Below, piece after piece: positions 11,054 through 21,713 of a stretch of DNA of 64,000 nucleotides (position 1 is the first letter of the stretch; every line of letters begins with the position of its first letter). The DNA is from Bretschneidera sinensis (lineage: Eukaryota; Streptophyta; Magnoliopsida; Brassicales; Akaniaceae), in the NCBI GenBank assembly GCA_023935145.1, contig CM043700.1, forward strand, positions 104,686,400 through 104,750,399, written 5' to 3'. The notes under the pieces are model-generated. The model worked only from the letters and a program-made list of their open reading frames with translations, ran no database searches and was not told the DNA's origin. The position numbers and the translations under genes were made by a program.

Positions 11054-11162
11054 CGCTCGAGTGCACCTCGCTTGTGATCGAGCACACAAGCACTCGTGTA
11101 CACACGTAGAAGGCTCGAGCGCACCCATGTGCTCGAGGGTAGAAGCACACGATCGAGCGCAC
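11054..11162 (+). promoter_or_regulatory. U3 palindrome cluster, element A LTR
   Basis: Five copies of CGCTCGAGTGCACC, TGATCGAGCAC, GGCTCGAGCGCACC, GTGCTCGAGG and CGATCGAGCGCAC lie in 109 bases, ending about 88 bases upstream of the TATA box. Each has a self-complementary TCGA core. Confidence 0.75.
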
Positions 11163-11249
11163 ATGCACAGAGAGGCGGCATAACCAATTTTGGAAAGGAG
11201 TCTCCGGATCTTAAATTGGAAATTAGGGTTTCGAGGCACCCTTAGAACC

Positions 11250-11259
11250 CTATATATAG
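11250..11259 (+). promoter_or_regulatory. TATA box of element A LTR
   Basis: CTATATATAG is the best core promoter in the LTR and marks the probable U3/R boundary roughly 30 bases downstream. Confidence 0.7.
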
Positions 11260-12151
11260 ACTTGTAAAACACAGAAAACATACTTTTTGATTTTGGCTTG
11301 AAGTTGTAAGCTTTGGAGAGGAATTGACTACTCATCTCCACAGTATTCTTTGGGTTTTATTTTTCTATTTAGTTTATGTTATGATGATGTTTGTTATAAA
11401 TAGCATGTGTAACTAACTCTTAAATAGGGCTCGATTGAAGCCCTAATTATGCTTTTCTATATATATAATCATTGATTGCCTTGGCAAATAGCCATAGTAT
11501 GATGCTTTAATTGATTAATGCCTATTTTATTGAATTTCTCATATGTGTGTGTCTGATTAACGTATGCATGTGGTATGGATCAGTTACTAAATCAATTTGG
11601 ATTACCGAGTCTTGGGTCTGACAATAGTAACAAAAGAAATCCATGCTAGATTCTTGGGTTAATCAACATGGGAAACCGGGAGTATACAACATACTCTAGG
11701 TCTCGTGTGGTTGTCCATTTCCACAAACATCATGCTCTCTTAAGGAACAACTCAGTATACACCATGCTGAATCCTTTAAGAGAGAAAAGAGTTAGAGTAT
11801 ACACCATGCCTAACTCGTTGCTTAGGGAGATCAATAGCTTAAGAAGTGGACTAAGCCCTTAGGTTGACAACTATTAAGTATTCATGGTAGGGCTAAAGCA
11901 TTGGCACATTACTTATTGGGAAAGTATAATTAGTGGTGGATATCAAAGCCCTATGTTCTTATCATTATCAATCTAGACTCAACATTTATTTATATCATTT
12001 TACCCTGTGAAGCTGATTCTAAAATGAAATTCACCAATCGCTGTGGAGATGATCTCGCACTTACACACTATGCTACTATTGACCTTGTTCACTTGCAAGT
12101 AAAACAAGTTCGATTATTTACTTAATAATTTAGGTAGATAAATGCACAACA

Positions 12152-12684
12152 TGTTTCTGTTCGGGGCGTGTGCTTTTGCAGCTGTCCAGGCCTGGTTTTG
12201 CTAAAACTGCCATAACTTTCTCTAGAGAAATCATATTTATGAGCCGTAAAATTATCCGGAAAATAGACATCCGGATTTTTCGAAGCGTGTATGGCTCATC
12301 TACTGGTTCATCCTGAATCAATACAGTTTAATCCACAAAACTCACTTCTGCCACGCTAAACTCACGCACAGCCAGACCTTTGTCTACCAAAACTGCAACT
12401 TTCTCTAGAAAAATCATATTTACGAGCCATAAAATTCTCCAAAAAATAGACATTCGGATATTTCCAAGCATATATGGCTCATCTCCTAGTTCTTCCTGAA
12501 TCAATACAGTTTAATATGCAAAAATGACTAATCTGTACGGGTAGTTCTGGCAAATTAGTGAAACTCCTTTCCAAGTGCTTGTGAACCTGTAAAATAATGA
12601 AAAACAACTCAAAGTAACATATTCATAAGCTAAACATATAAATAAATACTTGTAAAACATAAAAAAAATACTAGGACAAATATT
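12152..12684 (-). repeat. D1 second LTR, U3 fragment
   Basis: This matches 15600-16150 of the D1 5' LTR, including TTCTGTTCGGG, the CTGCCATAACTTTCTCTAG block and the A-rich end with GACAAATATT. The first few LTR bases are missing at the gag junction (12684/12690). The other end is the insertion point of element A. Confidence 0.8.
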
Positions 12685-12689
12685 CGTAG

Positions 12690-13372
12690 ACCTCTAAACT
12701 GGAGACCGCTTCCCTTGTAGTCAAAGAACCAGGTGGAATCAAGTGGACCCAAAGAGTTAGAGGATCAGGCCCCCCAGCCATAGCAAAAAGGATAGCCATA
12801 GCTTGCACAGTGTATAGTATATGGATGGATAGAAATGTTAAAAAATTTGAGCAAACTCTTGTTCAACCTATTAGCCTTGCCAAGAAGATCCAAATTGTAA
12901 TATATAGAATTGTGTATGCTAGTTGCCCTGAGATTAGGCTTCTTTTGTAAGCATATTTTTGTTTTGTTTCTATGTTTCTCTTATTATAAATCTCCTAGGT
13001 ATGCCCAGTGATAATTTTTGTACATTTTGATTAATACAAGATTTATTTACAAATAAAAAAAAAAGAACCAGGTGGAAGAGTCATCAACTACGCTTTTGCT
13101 CTATCTTTTAATGTGTAGGGGAAGCATCTCATTATGAGTTTATCCTTATTCAGCCCCTATAGAGGAAAAGTCTGCACTGTTGCATAGAAATCCCTTATGA
13201 AGGTTAATGGGTCTTCATTTGGAATTCCGTAGACTGAAGGGAGCATGCTAAAGTGGATATTTTTTATCTTATAATTCTGTGTAGCTTCCCCTAATTGGAT
13301 GCAAGATGTGGAAGTGCCAATGATCGGCCTTGCATACTCTTTCATTATAATTTTTCTTTCAGCTCCTTCCAT
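12690..13372 (-). pseudogene. D1 gag fragment, interrupted by a LINE tail
   Basis: The minus-strand ATG at 13372 opens a 71-codon frame (MEGAERKIIMKEYARP, IIGTSTSCIQLGE, HFSMLPSVYGIPNEDPLTFIRDFYATVQTFPL). After a stop at 13157 it continues as MRCFPYTLKDRAKA. On the far side of the LINE it resumes as PPGSLTTREAV before joining the LTR. This is the first part of a gypsy gag capsid domain; nothing downstream of it survives. Confidence 0.8.
12739..13063 (+). mobile_element. 5'-truncated LINE tail (copy 1) with 14-bp target duplication
   Basis: A 325-base insert ends in an A-rich tail and is flanked by a 14-bp direct repeat, AGAACCAGGTGGAA, at 12725-12738 and 13064-13077. It encodes an open C-terminal peptide (RVRGSGPPAIAKR, TVYSIWMDRNVKKF, VIYRIVYASCPEIRLLL) ending at a TAA at 12948-12950, then a 3' UTR with TATGCCCAGTGAT. 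The peptide resembles the C-terminus of plant L1-like ORF2. It is truncated like most LINE copies. Confidence 0.88.
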
Positions 13373-13685
13373 CCTTTCAGACTCCTCTTTTCTCTATTCC
13401 CTCAATCTTTTCTTCTTCTTCCATAGGCTGGCACTAGATTTCTCCCTTAGGATCTTCTACCATGCATGTACCTGAAGAAAACAAAAGAAAAATTAAGTTA
13501 CCAAGAATCAAGAGAGCGAAAATGAAGAAACAAATTAATGCCAATTTAAATCAAGAAAATCAAGAAGCAAATAAAGAAAATTTGACGAAATAAAAGAAAT
13601 AAAAATTACACCTAAAAGAACAAAAAGAAATAAAATAAAGATAAAAATAAAAACAAAGAAAATAACTAAAGAATTAAACGCCAAT
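13373..13685 (-). other. D1 leader between PBS and gag
   Basis: An AT-rich noncoding leader, on the minus strand, between the PBS and the gag start. I see nothing further in it. Confidence 0.5.
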
Positions 13686-13703
13686 TCCTCTGCAACAGCA
13701 CCA
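13686..13703 (-). other. D1 primer binding site (tRNA-Asp type, degenerate)
   Basis: On the minus strand TGGTGCTGTTGCAGAGGA follows the LTR end at the same spacing as in element F, with several transitions from the intact tRNA-Asp PBS. Confidence 0.7.
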
Positions 13704-13709
13704 AAAACT

Positions 13710-16159
13710 TGATGTGCAAATTTTAAATGCTCGCAATTGCATGAATCACAAATAGTATTGCGATGAGTTTACTCTCAAGGTCGATCTTTCAAGGAATTGC
13801 CGTGGTTTAAATCCTAAATTACTTTCTTAAAATTACTAAAACAAACTCTGAAATTAAATCCTAAACACTCTAATTAAAATATTGGTGAAGATAAAATTGA
13901 AATAAAAACAATTAAGTAAATTAAACAAAATGAATTATGAAGAGATGAGTATAATCAATGAGAACAATTGGGAGTTTAGCTTGCTATCCAATCATGAATT
14001 GGAACTTTTGGTGAATATAAAGAGTTAATCAACATCCAAGACTATTGGTATTTTCGCTAAGACTAGAGAATGCCATTGATCGTGTTTATTCTCAATTTAT
14101 ATGTTGGAAATCACCTTGACAAGATGCCCAGGTGGTGATCTTCCCAAAACTCAAGTCTAGAATGACTTGTAATGAAATAAAACAGCAAATGAAAGCAAGA
14201 AAGAAAAGAACACAAGCAATTTGTTATCGAGGTTCGGCAATGTGCCTACGTCCCCGTGAGCTCCTCTAAGCTCTCTACACTATCTTATCAATGGAGTTCT
14301 TTACAAAATATAGAAACCCTCTCCAAGAAACCTAAGTTCTTGAAGAACCAAGAAGAGAAGTAGAACTATTACAAAAGCACTCTACCCACAATCTATACTA
14401 CTTCTCTCTTTACAACCAGCCTCTCTACAATGAGTCCCTCTTATGTTTTGTGTCTTTGTACTCTCACACAATTCTCTCTTGTGTAATGATCACTTGTATG
14501 TCACAATGTGTCTCTTGTAATCTCTCAATTAATTGATGAGAATGAAGCTAGGTGACCCTTTATATAGTGCACCAACTTCTTGTTTAATCTTGAGGGTTAA
14601 TCTCCACCCTTAGATCTTGATGACCAATTAACCATGGCCCTCCATCAATCCTTAGTGATTCTATGTGTTTTGAGCATGTCTCACGAACTCAACTAAAGGC
14701 TGAAGCTTGTGTGCCTTAGTGTGCCTGAAGATGCGGCTTGAAACAAGGGGCACTGCGACTCAAGGCAAAGCACCAATTCACCACTTTTTGGGCGCCGCGG
14801 CCTGGCCCTTCCTCCAGCCCTCCTCCTTTCTGGGCGCCATGGCCTGGACAAGGCTGGGCCATGGCGCACACTGGTGTGCACCCCATGCTGAACATGCTAA
14901 TTTTTCTTCCTTCCTTTTTCCGTTTAAATCTTAGACAAACTCCAACAATATAACTAATTAATTAAATCCCATGGATTATGTTCATCAATTAATTAGTTAA
15001 ATTAAGTATAAGGAAAACGTAACCCCCTAAATCTTAATTTGATTGGAATCCTGATTTAAATTCTTATTCAAGAAAACTTAATTAGGTCTAGATGATTTGT
15101 CCTCAACCTAATCTCAAATATTAACCTTGACTATCAATAATAGATGGCCAATCCATAAGCAATAATCAAAGGTATGAAAAATATTGATTAAGAAATAATC
15201 TGGGAAGTTTCACAAAATTAAATCCACCAAAATATCCAAAACAATCAAGGCAATTAAGCTAAATGCCCAACAATGCGTTCAGCCGCTCATGTTTAAATCC
15301 CAATCACATAATTCAAATACTAGGGTTACAAGCATATTGAAGGACAAAAAGAGAAAGACAAAATTTCTTCCTTGAATTACAAGATGAATCCTCAAAGTCT
15401 TGAAGCGATTGATCGCCATCTTCAATCTCTTGATAAGCAGTCTTGATAAAAGAAATTGTCTCCTCCTTCAATCACCCAAAACTCCTCTTGATAATATCTC
15501 TCCAAAAAATCGCAGTCGTCTCCCCCTTTTCTTTGAGTCTAAAATTCCTATATATAGCTATATGGAGACAGCTTTGTAGATAGAAAAGTCACCCTAGGGT
15601 TTCTGTTCGGGCCGTGTGCTTCTGTTGCTGTCCAGACCCAGTTCTGCTGCTGTCTAGGCCCGGTTGTTCTAAAACTGCCATAACTTTCTCTAGAAAAATT
15701 ATATTTATGAGTTGTAAAATTCTCCAGAAAATAGACATTCAGATCTTTCCAAGCATATATAGCTCATCTTTTGGTTCTTCCTAAATCAATACAGTTTAAT
15801 TCGCAAAAATCACTTCTACCACGCTGAAATCATGCACAACCTAACCTTTGTCTACTAAAACTGCCATAACTTTCTCTAAAAAAATCATGTTTATGAGTCA
15901 TGAAATTCTTCAAAAAACAGACATCCCGATCTTTCCAAGCATATATGGCTCATCTCCTGTTCTTCCTGAATCAATATAGTTTAATCTGCAAAAATGACTG
16001 ATCTGTACGTGTAGTTTTGGCAATTTAGTGAAACTCATTTCCAAGTGCTTGTGAACCTGTAAAACAACTCAAAGTAACAAATTCCTAAGCTAAACGTATA
16101 AATAAATACTTGAAAAACATTAAAAAAAAAAAAATACTAAGACAAATATTTGTTCATCA
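13710..16159 (-). repeat. D1 5' LTR, interrupted by a solo copia LTR
   Basis: On the minus strand it starts TGATGAACAAATATT (16159) and ends GCACATCA (13710). Without the 846-bp solo LTR it is about 1604 bp, the same as element F's 5' LTR (1603). Two CTGCCATAACTTTCTCTA blocks form a tandem unit, as in F. Confidence 0.85.
14102..14947 (-). repeat. Solo LTR of copia family E in D1
   Basis: The reverse complement starts TGTTGGAGTTTGTCTAAG, ends GATTTCCAACA, and carries TATATAAAGGGTCACC and a GGCCGCGGCGCCC palindrome, as in E1-E3. The flanks TTATA and ATATA are an imperfect 5-bp duplication (one mismatch). Only one LTR remains, so the rest was lost by LTR-LTR recombination. Confidence 0.9.
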
Positions 16160-16164
16160 AGTGT

Positions 16165-16800
16165 CTGATAAGCTCTTCTAATGAAACAAAGTTGAATTTT
16201 TCACTTCTTCAACGATAATCACTTTTGGATCCATGAATTTGACAAATACTTGAGAATATTTCTCACCAATTGAGGATTAGTATAAGTTTTACCAAGGACC
16301 GCATAGAATTTAAAATGTTTGTAAAACGTGTAAAGATTATGAGATTGACTCATTGGGTTTCATTTTAAAAATCTCATAACTATAAACAAATATATTTACT
16401 TTAGTTATAATGACTTGATTGGTTACTTTATTAGAAACCTCAAGTCTATCACAAATATCTTTTGTAGCTTCACGAGAAGAGATTATTAAATTCGTTCACA
16501 TCCAAAACACAATAAAGCACGTTCACTGCGTTGGCATTTATTTGAATGTATTTCTTATCATTTCAACATATTCTACTTCTAACTTAGGAATTATTATTCC
16601 ATCCACTGTTTTTGTTGGATTGTTTGATCCTTTGTCTATGATGTTCCATAACTCATAGTCTTAAGCTTGGATGAAGAATTTCATTATTGTTTTCCAAAAA
16701 TTGTAATTTGTTTTATCGAACAAGGGATGCATAATTGTGGATTGGCCTTCACTAAAAAAGGTGTCTACTACGATTGGATTATGATCTAATCTACATATAG
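16165..16800 (-). pseudogene. Old copia (SIRE-like) gag fragment
   Basis: The minus-strand translation, with several stops, gives TNYNFWKTIMKFFIQ, DYELWNIIDKGSN, NLIISSREATKDICDRLEV, IFKMKPNESISNLYTFY and RNILKYLSNSWI. This is the UBN2-like gag of SIRE-type Ty1/copia elements. It stops abruptly at the D1 LTR, so D1 inserted into it, and no LTR or PBS is visible upstream. The rest may lie left of the window. Confidence 0.75.
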
Positions 16801-17293
16801 GTATATGTAACGACCATCCCAATAGAGCCTAACTTGAACAGAATCATTAACTTTGAGCACTGAGCCCTAACCTATAATGCAATGCACACAAAACTCCAAA
16901 ATGTGACCATACAACTTATAGTTCAACAATTCATCAAAATCCTTATACAAACATCTTCACCTATACTTAATAGCTTTTCTACTTCAAACTCAAATTCAAG
17001 ATAATTTACATAAGTTATAAAACAAAGGGGGTTAACTCATAACCAAAATACACATTTCTCCCAAAAGTAATCGACCAATAATAGACTCCAAACAAATACC
17101 GAGGATGCTATCCGCCTGGATCCACCTAAGAATGCCAAACTGTAAGCACTATGGTAGAGCTTACCCAAAAATAAATGCTAATCACGTAAGGGTAAAAATT
17201 AAGAGGATAGGTGATTGAAAAGCCCAGTGAAATCCAGTTACCTGTAAGTTTCTCGATTAATTAATTTATTTACCCAAGATTAGTGAGATATAT

Positions 17294-17295
17294 TA

Positions 17296-17329
<34 letters not shown>

Positions 17330-17340
17330 TTGTGTGTATA
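17294..17340. repeat. TA/TG microsatellite
   Basis: A (TA)n run passes directly into a (TG)n run of about 11 units, with one interruption. Confidence 0.9.
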
Positions 17341-18284
17341 CTTACTTGGCCTTGCCATTTTAAATTTTCTTACACATACTCAATAAGTGGGGGATTGACA
17401 TTCACAAGCCAAGCTTACATATCTCCACATCAAGAAACAAGTACCAATGTATACATTCTGACCACACCAAGAAGCAAACATCACATATAGATGCATGCGC
17501 ACATATGCATTTCCACATAGTCATCATCTTGAGAATTTTTACTTATCTTGATCATCACAAAAGTTGATGTTGCCCATGTATTGGCACATGAAACATCTCA
17601 TATCTAGGATTCGTGGGAATTCCATCCACTCTTGGACCCAAGAGTCCTACTATTAAATTAACATAATTTAATCTATGGAGTTGTTATAAAATTATAAGGA
17701 ATCCCACAGTCTAGTACCAACTCTTAGACCACTCAAGATTCTTATCAAACTTTCTCTTGAGCCATTCAAGAGTTCTACCAAACCTTCTCTTTGATCCGAA
17801 GATTCTACTATTAATTATTTTTTTAATTTAGTCTAGAATGAATCACATTCATCAACACACATCCACAAGAAAGAACACTTATTTTTATTCAAGCATCAAT
17901 TATAACAACAATATATGTACAACTTATCCACTACTAGTCAGACACATTCCAAACCTTACATTACCATCACAACAAGTCCATGCCAACTCACTTAGTTAAG
18001 AACACCACGTAATACAAACCTATAGTATATGTGCATAACTAGTCATATATATCCATACATGATAATCCATCCACACGCAAATCATTTTTTATAGATTTCT
18101 ATATCCACCAACTATTCTTATGGTTTTTACCTTTTTCTTGAGTGCTTGTAGTAATGTGAACTCACCTTGTCATCAAACTCATTTTGGTACCCAAATTGTT
18201 TGATTACGACATTTTGGTTATTTTACATCTTGTGCATAAATTTAAATTTTTTTGATGTAAATTTTATTATTTAATTTTGCGAGA

Positions 18285-18322
18285 GTATACATATACATAT
18301 GTGTGTGTGTGTGTGTGTGTGT
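18285..18322. repeat. TA/TG microsatellite (second)
   Basis: ATACATATACATA is followed by about 11 TG units. The flanks differ from the copy at 17294, so this is not a simple duplication. Confidence 0.9.
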
Positions 18323-18434
18323 TGAATGGAAACATACTAACCATTAGGTTAACTCACATTCTTGCTTAATAATATGAAAACTAAATGTATTTTAGTTATA
18401 ACTCTTACATAAAAAAAAGGGGCAAAAAAATAGG

Positions 18435-18520
18435 GTGGACGTTAGTGAGGTTTGAAGCTACAACCTCAAACCTAAAAAGGCAATTCCTTAATCATTGAGG
18501 CAATTTGAAATTGATGCAAT
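18435..18520 (-). repeat. tRNA-like A/B-box block (SINE or LTR remnant)
   Basis: On the minus strand, GCCTCAATGATTAAGG followed about 45 bases later by GCTTCAAACCTC resembles the spacing of tRNA A and B boxes. Such blocks occur in plant SINEs and in some chromovirus LTRs. No cloverleaf can be drawn with confidence. Confidence 0.3.
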
Positions 18521-18621
18521 TTAATGAAACCTTTTTTAACTTAATCTACTAAACCTCTTGAAAAAAACATAATAAAAAATGGAGACATGTGGCTATGGTT
18601 TATGGTAATCAGAAAAAAATG

Positions 18622-19473
18622 TGTTGGGATTTGTTTTAGAACTAAAGAGGAAAAATTCAGCTTCAGCCCTAGGTGTGCGCTGCACCTCAGGCAGTCCACT
18701 CCTCATCCTATAGCAAGTCCAGGAAGTGAGCTCTCCAAGCCACGCCATGGCCTAGCTTCCCCAAGTTGCAACGCCAAGAAAGGCAACAAAAATTCTCCTT
18801 CCAAGGTGTGGCTTGCCCTGTTTTGAGGTGCAGCGCGAAGGCACACTTGATGGCAATTTTCAGCACTCTTCTTCTAGTGCGTGGTGCATAATCAAAATGC
18901 ACAGGATTACTTAGACTTGATCAAGGGCTATGATTGATTGGTCCTTAAGATCTAAGAGTGGAGATTGACTTCAAGATAGGTTTAAGAAGTGGTGCACTAT
19001 ATAAAGGTCACCTACCTTCAATCTTAGTAATGTGAAAGACATAACTTGTGAAAGTGAGATCAATTGTAAGAGTGCAAAGACACAAACAAAAGAGACTCAT
19101 TAGAGAGGCTGGTTGTTTAGAGAGAGAGAGTAGTATAGATTGGGGATTCAAGGGACTTGTAAGTGGAATTTTCTTGGGGAAAATTCCAGGGTAACTCAAG
19201 ACCTTATCACTTTCTTTTCTCTTCTTTCCTTCTTCAAGAACTAGAGGTTTCTTGAAGAGGTGTTGTTGTCACTTGTAAAAACTCATTGATTTAGTGCAGA
19301 GGGCTAGGAGGAGCTCACGGGGACGTAGGCACATTGCCGAACCTCGATAACAATTGTTGTGTTCTTTCTTTGATTGGTTTGATTCCTGTTTTGTTTCGGT
19401 GTTATTACAAGTCATTCAAGACTTAGGTGTTTGGAAGAGCACCACCTGGGCATCTCAGAGGTGATTTCCAACA
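18622..19473 (+). repeat. E1 5' LTR
   Basis: It starts TGTTGGGATTTG and ends TTTCCAACA. A degraded GCCGCGGC-type cluster (GCCACGCCATGGCC and similar) lies at about 18680-18860, upstream of the TATA box TATATAAAG at 18998-19006. Confidence 0.95.
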
Positions 19474-19474
19474 A

Positions 19475-19486
19475 TGGTATCAGAGC
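19475..19486 (+). other. E1 primer binding site (initiator tRNA-Met)
   Basis: TGGTATCAGAGC lies one base after the LTR end, the classic copia PBS. Confidence 0.92.
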
Positions 19487-19717
19487 TTTGGTGAGTGGGT
19501 ATCGAAGCAAGAATAAAAAGTATCAGAGAAAGACTCCAAGAATCAAATATCAACTTCTTGGGTGATTCAAGAACGGAGTAGAGATCAAGATCTGATCGTA
19601 TTCTTGAGGGTGATTCAAGAATGGTATTGAGATCAATCTTCGATCGTGTTCTTGAGATTTAGAAGAAGTTGGAAACCAATTGTAGGTGCTGCATAAATCT
19701 AGGATTTTCTCTGCAAG

Positions 19718-20500
19718 ATGGGTTCGAACTCCATTGTTGAGAAGTTTGATGGAAAGGGAGACTTTGCCCTTTGGAAGCGAAAGATCATGGCTATTCTTAT
19801 ACAACAGAAGGTGGACTTGGCTATTGAAGAAGATGACACTTTTCTAGCAAGTATCACGAAAGTCCAGCGGATTGAGATGAAGAAGATGGCATATAGCACC
19901 ATCTTTCTGCACATCTTGGATAGTGTCACAAGGGAGTGCGGCAACTCAAAAGATCCAGCTATTATATGGAAGAAACTAGATGAGTTATTTCTTGCCAAAA
20001 CTCTCCCTAATAAGATTTATTTTCTTAAAAAAATCTTTGCTTTTAAAATAGATCCTAATAAAGAGTTGTAAGATAATCTTAATGTGCTTAACAAACTAGT
20101 TCAAGATTTGGCTAGTTGTAGTATAACATTCCCGGATGAATAATTGGCTGTTATGTTATTGAATTCTCTTCCTGATTACTTTGAAAGTTTGATTAATTCT
20201 ATTGACTATGGAAGAGATACACTAACCAAGGAAATTGTGATCAATGCTATAAGGGCTCATAATTTCAAAGCCAAGATGAGGTAAGCATCAAGTGGAGAAG
20301 TGCTGTTCATTAGAGGAAGGCCAGCAACTCGGAGTGGCAGTAGCATCCATGGCAACTACCGGGAGAAATCAAAGGGTAAAGGGCAAAGCCATGGGAGATC
20401 GCATTCCAAACCAAGATTTGGAGGAAAGAATGCTTCTATTGCAATAAGGAGGGTCATTTCAAGAAAGATTGCAAGAAAAAGTTGTGGGATGAGAGAGGGA
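19718..20500 (+). pseudogene. E1 gag (broken)
   Basis: The ATG at 19718 opens MGSNSIVEKFDGKGDFALWKR, then QKVDLAIEEDD, DPAIIWKKLDELFL and KTLPNKIYFLKK, up to a stop at 20069. The frame continues with two more stops (about 20141 and 20282) through LLNSLPDYFESL and TKEIVINAIRAHNFKAKMR. A frameshift precedes the zinc knuckle CX2CX4HX4C at 20431-20472, which is intact. The product would package copia RNA. Confidence 0.88.
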
Positions 20501-20589
20501 AAAGCCATACCAAAAATGGAGAGGCTTTGGTTGCCAAAGGAGAATAGTAAGATGATGTTCTTGTTGTGTGCTTAAATGTGAGCAGGAGG

Positions 20590-20725
20590 CAAGGCAGCTA
20601 AAAATGGATCCTGGATTCCAAGTGCACTTATCGCATGTGCCATCACAAGGATTGGTTTAAAAATTTCAAAGAAATCAATGATGGAAGGGTTTTTTTGGGG
20701 AATGATACTTCTTACCAAGTAATGG
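20590..20725 (+). pseudogene. E1 protease remnant
   Basis: KWILDSKCTYRMCHHKDWFKN is the start of copia protease. The DTG active site reads DSK (Asp at 20613). The sequence then jumps from the SYQV position to MDKAALWHTRLGHMSEKG, so about 265 bp present in E2 (45812-46072) is missing. Confidence 0.85.
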
Positions 20726-20729
20726 CGAG

Positions 20730-21689
20730 ATGGATAAGGCAGCCCTTTGGCACACTCGCTTGGGACATATGAGTGAAAAGGGCCTACAAGTTCTCAGCAA
20801 GGATGGTCTACTTGGTGGTGACAAGATAGAGAAACTTGATTTCTGCGAGTGTTGTGTTCTTGGGAAGCAACACTGGGTCAGCTTCAACACCAGAGTACAC
20901 AAGTCTAAGGGCATTCTTGACTACATTCATGCAGACCTTTGGGGACCAGGAATAACACCAACACATGGAGGTAATCGTTGCTTTCTATCCTTAATTGATG
21001 ATTATTCAAGAAAGGTTTGGGTTTATTTGCTTAAAAATAAATCAGATGCTTTAAATAAATTTGAGGTGTGGAAAAAGTTGCTGGAGACTCAAACGGGTAG
21101 AGTAGTTAAGGTTTTAAGAACCGGTAATGGCTTAGAATTTTTTAATAAGGATTGTGATAAATTCTATGAATTAAATGGGATTCTAAGACATAGAACAGTT
21201 GTGAAAACCCCTAAGCAAAATGAAGTTGCTTAGAGGATGAATAGGACCCTCATGGAAAAGGTTAGGTGCATGTTAATTGGGTCCAGTTTACCAAAATGTT
21301 TTTGGGGGGAAGCTGTGTCAACTACTGGATATTTTGTTAATAGATCACACTCTATAGCTTTAGACCTTAAGACTCCTATGGAGATGAGGAGTGGAAAACC
21401 CCCTGAGTTGAATAACCTTAGAACTTTTGGATGTACTGCATTTGCACATCAAAAGGATGATAAACGTAGCCCAAGGTCTAGAAAATGTGTGTTTCTAGGG
21501 TATGGTGATGGGGTTAAGGGGTATCGATTGTGGTCCTTAGAATCAAAAGGAATGAAACTCATAATAAGTAGGGATGTCATTTTTAATGAATTGTTATTTC
21601 CCTATTTGGAGAAAACTAACCCTGCAGGGGATAGTGAGCAAACCAGTTCAGAATTTGTGGAGTATAGCATCAAGGAAAATTCAGTTTAG
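20730..21689 (+). pseudogene. E1 integrase (active site broken)
   Basis: 20730-21233 reads LWHTRLGHMSEKGLQVLSK (pre-integrase), then IHADLWGP with the first Asp, and LIDDYSRKVWVYLL. The second Asp position reads Gly (RTGNGLEF, codon 21123-21125), and the Glu codon after NEVA is TAG at 21231-21233. After the stop the frame continues to 21689 with MNRTLMEKVRCML, LRTFGCTAFAH and FLGYGDGVKGYRLW. The enzyme would insert cDNA into the genome; this copy could not. Confidence 0.9.
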
Positions 21690-21713
21690 GTAGAGCAATG
21701 AAGGCAAGAGGGT

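Larger units (their letters stand above)
1..12151 (+). mobile_element. Element A: Athila-like Ty3/gypsy retrotransposon (5' end outside window)
   Basis: A full-length but decayed element whose 5' LTR is cut by the window start. The order is LTR tail, tRNA-Asp-type PBS, gag, protease, RT, RNase H, integrase, spacer, ORF3, long 3' noncoding region, polypurine tract and 3' LTR. Protease before RT and integrase after RNase H is the Ty3/gypsy order. The extra 3' ORF and the Asp-tRNA primer point to the Athila/Tat group. Every coding domain has stops or frameshifts, so this copy cannot move by itself. A solo LTR of family B lies in its gag. The right flank (12152 on) is an LTR of D1, so A inserted into that LTR. 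Confidence 0.9.
10869..12151 (+). repeat. Element A 3' LTR
   Basis: About 1283 bp, starting TGATAAGTGCTT and ending GCACAACA. It carries a U3 palindrome cluster and a TATA box, and its last 183 bases match the window start. The A' LTR (61185-62457, minus) is a second copy of similar length. Confidence 0.9.
12152..16159 (-). mobile_element. Element D1: internally deleted gypsy remnant (minus strand)
   Basis: Read on the minus strand the order is a complete 5' LTR (16159 to 13710), a degenerate PBS (13703-13686), a short gag piece (13372 to about 12690), and the U3 start of a second LTR (12684 to 12152), which is cut where element A inserted. All of pol and the 3' noncoding region are missing, and gag is joined directly to U3. 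The LTRs are related to those of element F. It contains a LINE tail and a solo copia LTR. Confidence 0.8.
16806..18621. other. Unassigned AT-rich DNA, possible chromovirus-type LTR start
   Basis: The stretch starts TGTAACGACCATCCC, which looks like the end of a Tekay/Del-type gypsy LTR, but I cannot find the matching terminus before E1. It holds two TA/TG microsatellites (17294-17340, 18285-18322) and a tRNA-like A/B-box block on the minus strand (18435-18520). I see no coding sequence. E1 inserted at its right end. Confidence 0.4.

Noticed and set aside
14693..14953. GC-rich frames on both strands
   Set aside because: They lie inside the solo copia LTR and reflect its GCCGCGGC cluster.
17308..17490. 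Cys/Val repeat protein frame
   Set aside because: Direct translation of the TG microsatellite.
18435..18520. A functional tRNA gene
   Set aside because: No complete cloverleaf, acceptor stem or anticodon loop can be paired.
16806..18621. A host gene in the unassigned region
   Set aside because: No open frame above about 80 codons with protein-like composition, no splice-consistent exons, and microsatellites throughout.
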